Assembly: GCF_010614725.1 (NCBI RefSeq)
Contig: NZ_JAAEHL010000013.1
Location: 1-64,000 of the forward strand
Origin: Flavobacterium ajazii
GTDB lineage: Bacteria; Bacteroidota; Bacteroidia; Flavobacteriales; Flavobacteriaceae
Direction: 5' to 3'
DNA length: 64,000 nucleotides
The position numbers were made by a program, and so were the translations under genes. Numbering within the stretch: position 1 is the stretch's first letter; every line of letters begins with the position of its first letter. Shown one piece after another: positions 42,519 to 51,784 of the stretch. The notes under the pieces were generated by a model. That model was not told the DNA's origin and searched no databases. It saw only the letters and a list, made by a program, of their open reading frames with translations.

Positions 42519-42626
42519 AGTTTTTTAGACACATTTGTCTGGCTAAGCAAAGTAGAAGCTCTAGCAGATAGATTATTAGAATCAGATTTTAATCAGTTTG
42601 ACATTATGAGATTACTTTTTAAATAA
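42519..42626 (+). pseudogene. possible remnant of a C-terminal coding region
   Basis: A 35-codon open stretch with no start codon reads ...VWLSKVEALADRLLESDFNQ and ends IMRLLFK before TAA (42624-42626). It is less AT-rich than its flanks and reads like an amphipathic C-terminal helix. A stop lies just upstream in frame (42516-42518). It could be a decayed gene end, or chance. Confidence 0.25.
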
Positions 42627-42667
42627 TTAATTCTTTAACAATTAGGTTTATGATTGTTGTATTTTTA

Positions 42668-42675
42668 TATATTTG
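42668..42675 (+). promoter_or_regulatory. -7 promoter element for the E1 fusion gene
   Basis: TATATTTG is a perfect TAnnTTTG match 17 nt upstream of the ATG at 42693. Confidence 0.5.
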
Positions 42676-42692
42676 AAATAAAAAAACAGCAA

Positions 42693-44669
42693 ATGATCTT
42701 TTATAGGCAAAACCTCACAGACAACCAATTATTAGATTTATACAAAAAAATACTGAAGCCTCGTTTGATCGAAGAAAAGATGCTCATCTTGATTCGGCAG
42801 GGAAAAGTATCAAAATGGTTTTCCGGAATAGGCCAGGAAGCGATTGCTGTAGGAGTTACGGCTGTTTTGGATGAATCTGAATATGTATTGCCAATGCATA
42901 GAAATCTGGGCGTTTTTACCACCAGAAATATTCCGTTACACAGGCTTTTTTCACAATGGCAGGGAAAAGCGAATGGTTTTACAAAAGGACGTGACAGAAG
43001 TTTTCATTTTGGAACTCAGGAATACAAAATAATAGGAATGATTTCGCATTTGGGACCTCAGCTTGGAATTGCTGATGGAATTGCCCTTGCGAATAAACTT
43101 CAGGACAATAAAAAAATCACAGCTGTTTTTACAGGCGAAGGTGCAACAAGTGAAGGCGATTTTCATGAAGCCTTAAATATTGCTGCGGTCTGGAAACTGC
43201 CGGTAATGTTTATTATCGAAAATAATGGTTACGGACTTTCTACTCCAACTAACGAGCAGTATGCTTGTAAAAATTTAGCCGATAAAGGAATTGGTTATGG
43301 TATGGAAAGCCATATTATTGATGGAAACAATATTCTTGAAGTTTATGATAAACTGTCTAAGTTAAAAGCAGAAATGCAGGAAAATCCACGTCCGGTTTTA
43401 TTGGAATTTAAGACCTTCAGGATGCGTGGTCATGAAGAAGCGAGCGGAATCAAGTATGTTCCGAAAGAATTGATGGATGAATGGGCTGCAAAAGATCCGG
43501 TTGCCAATTATAGGAATTATTTAATTGAAAGTGGTGTTCTTACAGCAGAACTCGATGAGCAATTTCATAATGAAATAAAGCATGAAATTGACGAAAATTT
43601 AGCCATAGCAAATGCAGAACCTGAAATTGTCCCAACTTATGAGGGAGAATTAGAAGATGTCTATAAACCGTATCAATATGAGAAATTCAGTACAGATTCA
43701 TCAAGTCAGAATATCCGTTTTATTGATGCTATACGCAATAGTTTAAATCAGTCGCTACAGCAGCATAGGAATCTTATAATTATGGGACAGGACATTGCTG
43801 AATATGGCGGAGCCTTCAAAATTACTGATGGATTTGTTGAGGTTTTTGGTAAAGATCGTGTTCGTAATACTCCAATTTGCGAAAGCGCCGTTATTTCTAC
43901 AGCAATGGGATTGTCCATAAACGGATATAAAGCAATTGTAGAAATGCAGTTTGCCGATTTTGTTTCGACAGGCTTTAACCCAATTGTAAATTTACTGGCA
44001 AAATCACATTATCGCTGGGGCGAAAAAGCCGATGTGGTTGTTCGCATGCCTTGCGGTGGCGGAACTCAGGCAGGGCCATTTCATTCGCAGACAAATGAAG
44101 CATGGTTTACCAAAACTCCAGGCTTAAAAGTCGTTTATCCGGCTTTTCCGTATGATGCCAAAGGGTTATTAAATACTTCAATAAACGATCCCAATCCGGT
44201 GTTGTTTTTTGAACACAAGTTATTATATAGAAGCGTTTATCAGGACGTTCCAATAGATTATTATACGATTCCATTAGGCAAGGCTGCTTTAATAAAAGAA
44301 GGAAAGAAAATAACTATCATTGCTTTTGGCGCTACAGTGCATTGGGCATTGGAAACCTTAGAGAAAAATCCGGATATTGAGGCTGATTTGATTGATTTAA
44401 GAACATTACAGCCTTTGGATACCGAAACTATTTTTGCATCAGTCAAAAAAACCGGAAAAGTGATTATCTATCAGGAAGATACTCTGTTTGGTGGAATTGC
44501 CAGTGATATTTCAGCTCTGATTATGGAACAGTGTTTTGAATACCTGGATGGCCCTGTTAAAAGAGTCGCCAGTTTAGAGTCACCGATTCCGTTTACAAAA
44601 GCTCTGGAAGACCAGTTTTTACCCAAAAACCGATTCGAAAAAGAACTGATTGATTTACTGGCTTATTAA
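42693..44669 (+). CDS. 2-oxoacid dehydrogenase E1 component, alpha-beta fusion
   Basis: 658 aa from the ATG at 42693; an in-frame TTG 39 nt upstream overlaps the -7 element. The N-terminal half is E1 alpha, with the thiamine diphosphate motif GEGATSEGDFHEALNIAA and ENNGYGLSTP. The C-terminal half (about 330-658) is E1 beta, with GQDIAEYGGAFKITDG and MQFADFVSTGFNPIVN. Such fusions in Bacteroidota act on branched-chain 2-oxoacids or pyruvate. E2 and E3 genes are not adjacent, so the substrate is inferred only from family likeness. Confidence 0.9.
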   Translation: MIFYRQNLTDNQLLDLYKKILKPRLIEEKMLILIRQGKVSKWFSGIGQEAIAVGVTAVLDESEYVLPMHRNLGVFTTRNIPLHRLFSQWQGKANGFTKGRDRSFHFGTQEYKIIGMISHLGPQLGIADGIALANKLQDNKKITAVFTGEGATSEGDFHEALNIAAVWKLPVMFIIENNGYGLSTPTNEQYACKNLADKGIGYGMESHIIDGNNILEVYDKLSKLKAEMQENPRPVLLEFKTFRMRGHEEASGIKYVPKELMDEWAAKDPVANYRNYLIESGVLTAELDEQFHNEIKHEIDENLAIANAEPEIVPTYEGELEDVYKPYQYEKFSTDSSSQNIRFIDAIRNSLNQSLQQHRNLIIMGQDIAEYGGAFKITDGFVEVFGKDRVRNTPICESAVISTAMGLSINGYKAIVEMQFADFVSTGFNPIVNLLAKSHYRWGEKADVVVRMPCGGGTQAGPFHSQTNEAWFTKTPGLKVVYPAFPYDAKGLLNTSINDPNPVLFFEHKLLYRSVYQDVPIDYYTIPLGKAALIKEGKKITIIAFGATVHWALETLEKNPDIEADLIDLRTLQPLDTETIFASVKKTGKVIIYQEDTLFGGIASDISALIMEQCFEYLDGPVKRVASLESPIPFTKALEDQFLPKNRFEKELIDLLAY

Positions 44670-44720
44670 AAGAGCCAATTAAAATTATTTAAAAACGAAT
44701 ATTACTTAATACATAAAAAT

Positions 44721-46463
44721 ATGAAAAAACTGTTTGTTTCGATTTTTACACTTACACTCCTTTTTTCCTGCAATAAAAGCGCGAAATCTGGTGATGATAA
44801 AGCTTTAGACAAAAAATTCGATAAGTATAAAGATGGTTTTGTAACCGCTTTATGGCAAGTTAATCCGGGATGGGCTTCGGCTGTTGGTTATCATAAATTG
44901 GATAGTGTTTTGGTAGTTCCGGATGCTACGGCAGATAAAGTGCAGCTTGATTTTGCAAATGCGCAATTAGACTCCTTAAAACAATATGATGTTGAAGACT
45001 TATCGGATAACAATAAGACGGATTATCATATGATAAAAAATCAGCTGGAATCTGTAATTTTTAGTATTAAAGAATTAAAATCGTCGCAATGGGATCCGTC
45101 GGGATATAATGTTTGTGGTGCTTTTGCAGAAATTTTAAATGGTAAATATGATTCATTGGAAGTTCGTCTGCGTTCTTTTAATGCAAAAATGAATGCTATT
45201 CCGGCTTATTATGAAGCAGCTAAAAAGAATATTAAAAATCCAACGGTTGAACATACAGAACTTGCAATTGCCCAAAACATTGGAGGTTCTTCTGTTTTTG
45301 AAACGGATTTAAATGATGCTCTTGCTAAAAGTAAACTAACTCCGGCGGAGAAAAAAGAAATTCAGGACAAAGCAAAAGTTTCTGTAAAAACAATTAAAGA
45401 TTATGCAGACTGGCTTAAAAATCTGTCAAATAAAACACCGCGCTCGTTTAGATTAGGAGCTGATTTATACGCTAAAAAATTCAGTTTTGATATTCAGTCT
45501 CGTTATTCTACGGATGAAATTTATAAAATCGCCGTTGATCACAAAAAAGATCTGCATGATAAAATGTTTGCACTGGCTGATAAACTTTGGTCTAAGTACA
45601 AAGGAAATGAGACAAAACCAACAAATAAGCTGGAATTAATCAAACAGGTTATTGATCAGATTTCATTAAAACATACTACTCCGGAGAAATTCCAGTCAGA
45701 AATTGAAAAACAGATTCCTGAATTGACAGCTTATGTAAAAGCGAAAGACTTATTATACATCGATCCTTCAAAACCACTGATTGTTCGTAAAGAACCTGCT
45801 TATATGGCCGGTGTTGCAGGTGCTTCAATTTCTGCTCCGGGACCTTATGACAAAAATGGAAACACTTATTACAATGTAGGTAGTATGTCTGGCTGGACAG
45901 CTGAAAATGCTGAAAGTTATTTGAGAGAATACAACGATTATATTTTGCAGATTTTAAATATTCACGAAGCAATTCCGGGACATTATACACAATTGGTTTA
46001 CAGTAATCAGTCGCCAAGTATTATCAAATCTATTCTTGGAAATGGTGCAATGGTCGAAGGCTGGGCTGTATATGCAGAAAAAATGATGCTGGAAAGCGGT
46101 TATAAAAATTCTGATGAAATGTGGCTGATGTATTATAAATGGAATTTAAGAGCAACTTGTAATACTATTTTAGATATTAGTGTTCATACAAAAAACATGT
46201 CTAAGGAAGCAGCTTTGGATTTGCTTGTCAAAGAAGCTTTCCAGCAGCAGGCAGAAGCAGAAGGGAAATGGAAGCGTGTTACCTTGACACAGGTACAATT
46301 ATGTTCTTATTTTACAGGATACACTGAAATTTACAATTTAAGAGAAGAACTTAAAAAACAGGAAGGAGAGAATTTTAACCTGAAAAAATTCCATGAGAAA
46401 TTCTTAAGTTTTGGAAGCGCTCCGGTTAAATATATCAGGGAGTTGATGTTGTCTGAAGATTAA
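44721..46463 (+). CDS. DUF885-family lipoprotein
   Basis: 580 aa. The lipoprotein signal ends in LLFSC near residue 17. The family signature HEAIPGHYTQL occurs around residue 415, with AMVEGWAVYAEKMM downstream, the pattern of putative zinc peptidases of the DUF885 group. Envelope localisation and a hydrolytic role are inferred. It follows the E1 fusion by 51 nt but has no obvious functional link to it. Confidence 0.85.
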   Translation: MKKLFVSIFTLTLLFSCNKSAKSGDDKALDKKFDKYKDGFVTALWQVNPGWASAVGYHKLDSVLVVPDATADKVQLDFANAQLDSLKQYDVEDLSDNNKTDYHMIKNQLESVIFSIKELKSSQWDPSGYNVCGAFAEILNGKYDSLEVRLRSFNAKMNAIPAYYEAAKKNIKNPTVEHTELAIAQNIGGSSVFETDLNDALAKSKLTPAEKKEIQDKAKVSVKTIKDYADWLKNLSNKTPRSFRLGADLYAKKFSFDIQSRYSTDEIYKIAVDHKKDLHDKMFALADKLWSKYKGNETKPTNKLELIKQVIDQISLKHTTPEKFQSEIEKQIPELTAYVKAKDLLYIDPSKPLIVRKEPAYMAGVAGASISAPGPYDKNGNTYYNVGSMSGWTAENAESYLREYNDYILQILNIHEAIPGHYTQLVYSNQSPSIIKSILGNGAMVEGWAVYAEKMMLESGYKNSDEMWLMYYKWNLRATCNTILDISVHTKNMSKEAALDLLVKEAFQQQAEAEGKWKRVTLTQVQLCSYFTGYTEIYNLREELKKQEGENFNLKKFHEKFLSFGSAPVKYIRELMLSED

Positions 46464-46486
46464 ATTTTAAGATTATGGATTACGCC

Positions 46487-46523
46487 AAAAGGGTTTGATA
46501 AAATAGACTATCAAACCCTTTTT
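46487..46523. terminator. bidirectional terminator between convergent genes
   Basis: AAAAGGGTTTGATA (46487-46500) pairs perfectly with TATCAAACCCTTTT (46509-46522) around an 8-nt loop. Confidence 0.92.
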
Positions 46524-46530
46524 GAGTTTA

Positions 46531-47502
46531 TCAGATATTTATAACCAAACGTTTGCCATCTAAAAGTTCAGTGTTCCAGGCTTTTTCAATATCACTTAAA
46601 TTTACAGTTTCAATATTGATTTTTAATTTGTTTTGAGCAGCCAAAAGGAAGGTTTCAGGAAGTATTTCAGAAAATAGTAATTTCACTTCTTCCTTAGTCC
46701 AGCTTCCTAAGCCGGAACCTGATAACTGAAGATCAATACTTCTTAAAATTCCTGATGATAACTGAATATCGTCTCCTGACATGGAGCCAATTGAAACAAA
46801 TCTGACTTTATTAGTAAATGTCCCGTTTCCTTTTAACGCTGACAAAATCAATTCTGCAGAGTGCCCCCATAAATAATCCAGAATAATATCTATTGGAGTA
46901 TTTTGATGGATTTTTTTAAGTTGGTTTAGGATCGTTTCATCATCCTGTTTAAGAGAAATGATTTCGTTAGCTCCTAGTTCTAAAAGGGTTTTAAGTGTTT
47001 TTTCATTTCTTCCGGTTGCGATTATTTTTTTTGCTCCGTAATGTTTCGCAAGCTGAATAGTTATTTGCCCCGTAAAACCTGTAGCTCCGTTTATTAAAAC
47101 TGTTTCTCCCGGTTTTATTTTTGCTCGAAATAGTAGGGCCATTGCTGAGCCTGCAACTGCATTTGGCATTGCCGCTGCTGTCGCATTACTGATTTCTTCA
47201 GGCAACAGAACCATTCTGTTTTTTTCTACAATGGCCTTTTCTGCAATTGTTCCTGTGATTCCCCTTGCGTAAACTCTTGTACCGTTTTCTAATAAGCCAA
47301 TACAATCACTTCCTATTATAAACCCGTTTTGATTTTCATTTTCAGATGAATAATGTTTGCCACTCGCTTTTGCTTTGTCCAGATTGGTAATGGCAATGGC
47401 TTTTACTGAAAGTAAAATTTCGTTTTCATTTTGTGGAATGGGTTCTGCAAATTCTGCATATTTTGGCATTTCGCCCTTTTTATAAATTACTGCTGCTTTC
47501 AT
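46531..47502 (-). CDS. MDR-family NAD(P)-dependent oxidoreductase (quinone oxidoreductase-like)
   Basis: 323-aa medium-chain dehydrogenase/reductase. The GroES-like N-terminal domain (about 1-120) lacks zinc-binding cysteines, so this is the quinone/enone reductase branch. The Rossmann domain opens VLINGATGFTGQITIQLAKHYG. A Crp/Fnr regulator gene lies 77 nt upstream on the same strand and may control it. A possible -7 element (CAAAGCTA at 47523-47530, TAGCTTTG on the minus strand) precedes it. Confidence 0.87.
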   Translation of the reverse strand: MKAAVIYKKGEMPKYAEFAEPIPQNENEILLSVKAIAITNLDKAKASGKHYSSENENQNGFIIGSDCIGLLENGTRVYARGITGTIAEKAIVEKNRMVLLPEEISNATAAAMPNAVAGSAMALLFRAKIKPGETVLINGATGFTGQITIQLAKHYGAKKIIATGRNEKTLKTLLELGANEIISLKQDDETILNQLKKIHQNTPIDIILDYLWGHSAELILSALKGNGTFTNKVRFVSIGSMSGDDIQLSSGILRSIDLQLSGSGLGSWTKEEVKLLFSEILPETFLLAAQNKLKINIETVNLSDIEKAWNTELLDGKRLVINI

Positions 47503-47579
47503 AATAATTAATTTTTATGATACAAAGCTAGATAGCAGTTTATGAGCAGACGATAACATTTGTTATCAAATGAAATGTA

Positions 47580-48155
47580 TTATTTTTTCTGAAGTAATTT
47601 GCTTTTTATCCGGCTTAAATGAACTGTACTTATACCGAGATATGAGGCAATATAATGTTGTGGGACACGCTGGATGATTTGAGGATTTTCTTCTGTTAAA
47701 TTTAGATATCGCTGAGCAGGAGAATCCTTTATAAAAGAAACGAAATGGTGTATGTAATCAAATGTGCGCTGAAAAAGTCTGTTAATAAGCTGATCTCTTA
47801 ATTCTGGAATTTTCTTAATTTCTTCCAGTATTACATCGATATCACTTTTATGGATCCACCATAAAACAGAAGGCTCAATGGTTTCAATAAATACAGGACT
47901 TGGGTGTTTTTTAATAAAACTTTCGATAGAAGCAACGCTTTGGTTTTCGAAAAAAAACTGAGTAGTAAGATCCTTACCATTATTGTTAAACCAAACCCGG
48001 ATGCATCCTTTTTCGATTATAAAAAGCTTTTTTGAAATTTCGCCTTCTTCTAAAAGAGTCGTTTTTGCAGGAACTTCAATACGATTGAAATAGCTTGTAT
48101 ATTCATGCCATTTTGAATCATCAAGAGGAAAATTATTTCGAAATTGGTCGAACAT
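47580..48155 (-). CDS. Crp/Fnr-family transcriptional regulator
   Basis: 191 aa. The N-terminal cyclic-nucleotide-binding-like barrel (about 20-110) has LEEGEISKKLFIIEKGCIRVW, but no cAMP-binding arginine motif is obvious. The short C-terminal helix-turn-helix has HYIASYLGISTVHLSRIKSK. Such small Bacteroidota Crp-like regulators often control an adjacent oxidoreductase; the MDR gene just downstream is the natural candidate target. Confidence 0.9.
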   Translation of the reverse strand: MFDQFRNNFPLDDSKWHEYTSYFNRIEVPAKTTLLEEGEISKKLFIIEKGCIRVWFNNNGKDLTTQFFFENQSVASIESFIKKHPSPVFIETIEPSVLWWIHKSDIDVILEEIKKIPELRDQLINRLFQRTFDYIHHFVSFIKDSPAQRYLNLTEENPQIIQRVPQHYIASYLGISTVHLSRIKSKLLQKK

Positions 48156-48176
48156 TATTGATCATTTTTGGGGTAT

Positions 48177-48638
48177 TTAATCAACGGAAACCCCAGTTTC
48201 AATTGAAAGTATATGCATTATTATTTGATTTGAAAATTCTAAATTTTCATCGTTTATATCAAGTATCATTTTGAATGAAGTGCTAAAAATCTTCTTTTTT
48301 AGTTCGGCTATTTTAGTGTCCCTGAAATAATAATTATAATTGAATGAAATAAAGTGTTTTTGATTAACTGTTAAATGCTTGTCATTATTAAAAGTTATGG
48401 TTCTGCTATTTATTTCATTTATAAATGGGGTTAGAGATTGATTTTGAAATAAAATTTGATAATTGGATTTCATGAAAAATGATCTGCATTTTAATTCTAA
48501 AAATAAATCATCATTTTGATTGTAAATGTTTATAATTCTATTAATCCAATTAAATTTTAATACTGAATAAAATAATAATTGTCCATCCTGATAAACAAAA
48601 AGACTTTGTGTCCCTTTTTGTATTATTTCTAAAATCAT
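48177..48638 (-). CDS. hypothetical protein, possibly LOR/tubby-like fold
   Basis: 153 aa, not recognised by name. It is almost all beta strands, ending in one hydrophobic helix. FNWINRIINIYNQNDDLFLELK followed by FFMKSNYQILF, and again AELKKKIFSTSFKMILDI with IIMHILSIE, look like the strand pattern and core helix of LURP-one-related (phospholipid-scramblase/tubby-like) proteins. This is inference. It starts 6 nt after the stop of the next upstream gene (48645) and ends 21 nt before the Crp/Fnr gene, so all may be cotranscribed. Confidence 0.55.
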   Translation of the reverse strand: MILEIIQKGTQSLFVYQDGQLLFYSVLKFNWINRIINIYNQNDDLFLELKCRSFFMKSNYQILFQNQSLTPFINEINSRTITFNNDKHLTVNQKHFISFNYNYYFRDTKIAELKKKIFSTSFKMILDINDENLEFSNQIIMHILSIETGVSVD

Positions 48639-48644
48639 CTAAAA

Positions 48645-49052
48645 TTATTTAAAATCCGATTCCTTTTCAAACAACTGCACCTGGCTTTTTAATCTGTCAA
48701 TCAGTAAATTCATCATTCGTTTATTTAAGTCGGAAGAATTCTTAATATAAGTTTCATATTCTTCACCGGTAAAAAGCGCAATGACAATTCCTTTTAAAGA
48801 ATTTCTGAATTTGATATCTTTTTGAATCGAGTTTTCGATGGTCTGCAGTTTCTTTTCGACGGTATAAGAATAAAAATCAGCTTTATTTTTATTTACATAA
48901 TTAATGAAAACCGCAATAAATAAATCATTCTGAAGTTTTAAAATTGGTCTAATCGTTTGATTTTGAAATATTTCATCAGATGATGACTGAGCGCTTACGG
49001 TTCCTAAAGTTTCGCCTCTGAATTCTCTTAAAAAAGTGTCTCTGTCGCTCAT
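48645..49052 (-). CDS. small helical protein (often labelled glyoxalase)
   Basis: 135 aa. I recall similar flavobacterial proteins being labelled glyoxalase, but no VOC beta-alpha-beta unit or metal ligands are visible. The sequence is mostly amphipathic helices: FIAVFINYVNKNKADF, IQKDIKFRNSLKGIVIALFTGEEY, and LNKRMMNLLIDRLKSQV. IKFRNSLKG and the C-terminal NLLIDRLKSQ look like the conserved parts. Function unknown. It is the first gene of a minus-strand run with 48177 and possibly the Crp/Fnr gene. Confidence 0.6.
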   Translation of the reverse strand: MSDRDTFLREFRGETLGTVSAQSSSDEIFQNQTIRPILKLQNDLFIAVFINYVNKNKADFYSYTVEKKLQTIENSIQKDIKFRNSLKGIVIALFTGEEYETYIKNSSDLNKRMMNLLIDRLKSQVQLFEKESDFK

Positions 49053-49304
49053 GGTTTTTATTTAAAGTTATAAAAATATCTTCTATAAAAATAACTTCCT
49101 CGGATTTAGTTACTGACAAATTCTACAATAAATAAGTTTATAAATTAAAATTTTAAGTTGACTTTAATTTTTAGAGTTTTAAAAGTGATTTTTGAAATAA
49201 TTCAATAGCAAATTTTCGAATTATTGAAATCGTAAGAATTAATAAAAAAACATAATTCGACTATGAAAGTAAAAAACTATTTTTACCCGTATAAAATAAA
49301 AAAT

Positions 49305-49691
49305 ATGAGATTCCACACCAGAAAATGGGTTAAACCTGAAGATTTAAATCCAAACGGAACATTATTCGGCGGACAATTATTAGCCTGGATTGATGAAGAG
49401 CTTGCTTTGTATTCAATTGTTCAATTAGAAAATTCGAGAGTAGTGACCAAGCACATGTCTGAAATCAACTTTAAAAGTTCTGCCCGCCAAGGCGATATTG
49501 TAGAAATAGGAATCGATGTAGTAAAATTTGGAACAACTTCTTTAGTCCTTAAATGCGCCGTAAGAAATATGATGACCCGCGAAATCATTATCACAATTGA
49601 CAACACTACTATGGTTAACTTAGGTGAGGACGGAAAACCAAAACCACACGGTAAAACTCAAATCGAATTTGTAAAAGACCGTTTACTGTAA
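49305..49691 (+). CDS. acyl-CoA thioesterase (hotdog fold)
   Basis: 128 aa from the ATG at 49305 (MRFHTRKWVKPEDLN). An upstream ATG at 49263 would add 14 residues; 49305 fits the family start I recall and has an A-rich leader (AAAATAAAAAAT). NPNGTLFGGQLLAWIDEELAL is the YciA/cytosolic acyl-CoA hydrolase hotdog signature with the active-site Asp, and MSEINFKSSARQGDIVEIG follows. It hydrolyses acyl-CoA to free acid in the cytoplasm. Confidence 0.88.
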   Translation: MRFHTRKWVKPEDLNPNGTLFGGQLLAWIDEELALYSIVQLENSRVVTKHMSEINFKSSARQGDIVEIGIDVVKFGTTSLVLKCAVRNMMTREIIITIDNTTMVNLGEDGKPKPHGKTQIEFVKDRLL

Positions 49692-49712
49692 AATAATGAG
49701 TAAATAAAAATA

Positions 49713-50174
49713 ATGAAGTTTTGCATGGTGAAAGAAATATATTCAAAAGTGCCTAAAAAAATAATTCTGGCTTCTTTATTAATCGTTTTTCAAATGTCCT
49801 GCAACTCCAAAGAAGAGAAGGATAAATATAATGAGGTTGTTTATCGAGCATTAAACAATAAGGATACTGCAACTTTAGCCATTAAAATAAGTGATAAACG
49901 TTTTTACGGACGTTATGAAAGATCGTATTACAGAAATGGTAAAGATTCAGGAGATGTAAGGGGAGATATAAAAGGAGATACTTTAAGAGGTGACTTTCAT
50001 TACATAACCAGTGGCGGAGGCTGGAAAAGAATTCCAATTGCTTTATTAAAGAAAGAAAATAAACTGTTTTTAGGAAGTGGTGTAATAGGAACTTACATGA
50101 ATCTTCCATGTTTTTTGCCGGGAACTCTTAATTATAAGGACTCAGAGTTTGTTTTTGAAGAAGTAAAAAAATAG
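49713..50174 (+). CDS. small putative lipoprotein
   Basis: 153 aa, or 149 if the ATG at 49725 is used (MVKEIYSK). A hydrophobic segment ends in FQMSC, a lipobox with Cys at about residue 30, an unusually long signal region that favours the later start. The mature part has a beta-rich pattern with GDVRGDIKGDTLRGDFHY, probably a small barrel or hairpin repeat. Function unknown. It starts 21 nt after the thioesterase. Confidence 0.6.
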   Translation: MKFCMVKEIYSKVPKKIILASLLIVFQMSCNSKEEKDKYNEVVYRALNNKDTATLAIKISDKRFYGRYERSYYRNGKDSGDVRGDIKGDTLRGDFHYITSGGGWKRIPIALLKKENKLFLGSGVIGTYMNLPCFLPGTLNYKDSEFVFEEVKK

Positions 50175-50211
50175 TTTCAGATTTCAAGTTTTTCAAATTG
50201 AAATCTGAAAC
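50174..50211. terminator. hairpin between convergent genes
   Basis: GTTTCAGATTTCAA (50174-50187) pairs perfectly with TTGAAATCTGAAAC (50198-50211) around 10 nt. It begins on the last base of the lipoprotein stop codon and ends 5 nt before the stop of the converging channel gene. The T-tract is poor, so termination is probable but not certain. Confidence 0.7.
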
Positions 50212-50216
50212 TAAAA

Positions 50217-51476
50217 TTACTTATCTAAATTAGGTAGACTGGAAGGTAATTCGAATATTTCCAAATCAAAATAGCCTACAGCTGCCATAATGTGGTCAAA
50301 AATATCGGCCATAATATATTCGTAATTGGCCCAGCGTTTATCACTCGAAAACACATAAATTTCCAATGGAACCCCATGTGCAGTCGATTGCAGCTGACGA
50401 CAGATAATATGCATGTCTTTGTTAAGGCCTGGAGTATTCACTAAATACTGAATAATATATTTTCTGAACAAACCTAAATTGGTCATGTTTCGACCGTTAA
50501 TTGCCAGATTTTTATCAATGCCCCTTAAGTCGTTGTATTTTTCAATTTCGGCTTGTCTGGATTCGATATAAGAGGTAATCAGCTGTATTTTTTTCATTTG
50601 ATGTAATTCTTCATCATTTAAAAAACGAACACTGCTGCTTTTGATTAAAACATGTCTTTTGATACGTCTTCCCTGAGAATTTTGCATACCACGCCAGTTC
50701 TGAAACGAGTCTGAACTTAAGGCATACGTTGGGATTGTGGTAATCGTATTATCAAAATTTCGGACTTTTACAGTGGTCAGATTAATTTCGATTACATCTC
50801 CATCGGCACCAAATTTATCCATTGTAATCCAGTCGCCAATACGAACCATATCGTTGATGGCTACCTGTACACTGGATACAAAACCTAAAATAGTATCCCT
50901 GAAAATAAGTATGATGATTGCCGAAAGTGTTCCTAAGATTGTCAGCAATTCGCCTCTTTTCATGCCAAACAATGTTGATACTATAAGGGCAACTCCAAAA
51001 ATCCAGAGTACAATCATAATGACCTGAACAAAGCTGTCGATCGGTTTGTCGCTGTATTCAGGCTTGTTTTTTAAATAATCACGTAGGGCATTAAAAATAG
51101 TCCTGATAATCCATAAACTGATCAGAACGATATATACACCTACAATTTTTCCGAAAACAGCTTCCCAGTATTCATATTTGTCCAGTATAACAGGAACCGC
51201 TTTATAAATAAAGAAAAACGGAATCAGATAGGCTGTATATTTAGTAGTCTTATTGTTAATCAGATAATCGTCAAATTTAGTTTTGGTTCGCTGTGCAAAA
51301 ATGGCCATCAGCGTTACCAGAACAAATTTGGCAATGTAATAAATAGCATAAGCCAATGCCAGCATAATGGCAATATTAAAGATCAGGCTGGTATAAGACG
51401 CAAAACTGCGGCTCATTCCCCAATCTCTGAAAAGTGGATATAAAAAATTGAATATTTTATCCAAAAGCTTATGCAT
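50217..51476 (-). CDS. MscS-family mechanosensitive channel (YbdG-like)
   Basis: 419 aa with about five membrane segments and a cytoplasmic MscS-type domain. The stretch DKFGADGDVIEINLTTVKV and TTIPTYALSSDSFQNWRGM closely follow E. coli YbdG. The pore helix region is GTLSAIIILIFRDTILGFVSS. It releases solutes under hypo-osmotic stress. Its start codon overlaps the stop of the upstream DUF3817 gene by 8 nt, so the two are translationally coupled. Confidence 0.92.
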   Translation of the reverse strand: MHKLLDKIFNFLYPLFRDWGMSRSFASYTSLIFNIAIMLALAYAIYYIAKFVLVTLMAIFAQRTKTKFDDYLINNKTTKYTAYLIPFFFIYKAVPVILDKYEYWEAVFGKIVGVYIVLISLWIIRTIFNALRDYLKNKPEYSDKPIDSFVQVIMIVLWIFGVALIVSTLFGMKRGELLTILGTLSAIIILIFRDTILGFVSSVQVAINDMVRIGDWITMDKFGADGDVIEINLTTVKVRNFDNTITTIPTYALSSDSFQNWRGMQNSQGRRIKRHVLIKSSSVRFLNDEELHQMKKIQLITSYIESRQAEIEKYNDLRGIDKNLAINGRNMTNLGLFRKYIIQYLVNTPGLNKDMHIICRQLQSTAHGVPLEIYVFSSDKRWANYEYIMADIFDHIMAAVGYFDLEIFELPSSLPNLDK

Positions 51477-51756
51477 TATTTTCTAAATATTTTTTCTCAA
51501 TGTAGAAAGTTCCGAACGGAATAAGAGAAGCAATCAAAATGATTCCAAAGGTTTTTGAATCCCAGTTTTGCGGTTTTTTTAATAATACAGCCAGTATAAT
51601 ATAAGCGATAAACAAGACTCCGTGTCCCATTCCGAAAGGACGTACAATGGCATGATACAGTTCCGGATTATTGGATTTTAAAATCAGCATATTGGCGATT
51701 AATACTAAATAAGAGATTCCTTCTAAAATGGCAGTAACTTTAAAAATCCTAAGCAT
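51469..51756 (-). CDS. DUF3817-family small membrane protein
   Basis: 95 aa with three hydrophobic helices. FRIFKV-like start (MLRIFKVTAILEGISYLVL) and RPFGMGHGVLFIAYI match the DUF3817 family (YdzA-like), function unknown. It overlaps the mechanosensitive channel gene by 8 nt, which suggests a linked role in osmotic stress or a shared expression level. Confidence 0.85.
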   Translation of the reverse strand: MLRIFKVTAILEGISYLVLIANMLILKSNNPELYHAIVRPFGMGHGVLFIAYIILAVLLKKPQNWDSKTFGIILIASLIPFGTFYIEKKYLENNA

Positions 51757-51784
51757 ACTTTTTTGTTTTTTGAATTAATAGCCG

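Noticed and set aside
45676..46017. 113-codon minus-strand frame in the DUF885 gene
   Set aside because: Fully inside a conserved coding region on the other strand; composition is that of a shadow frame.
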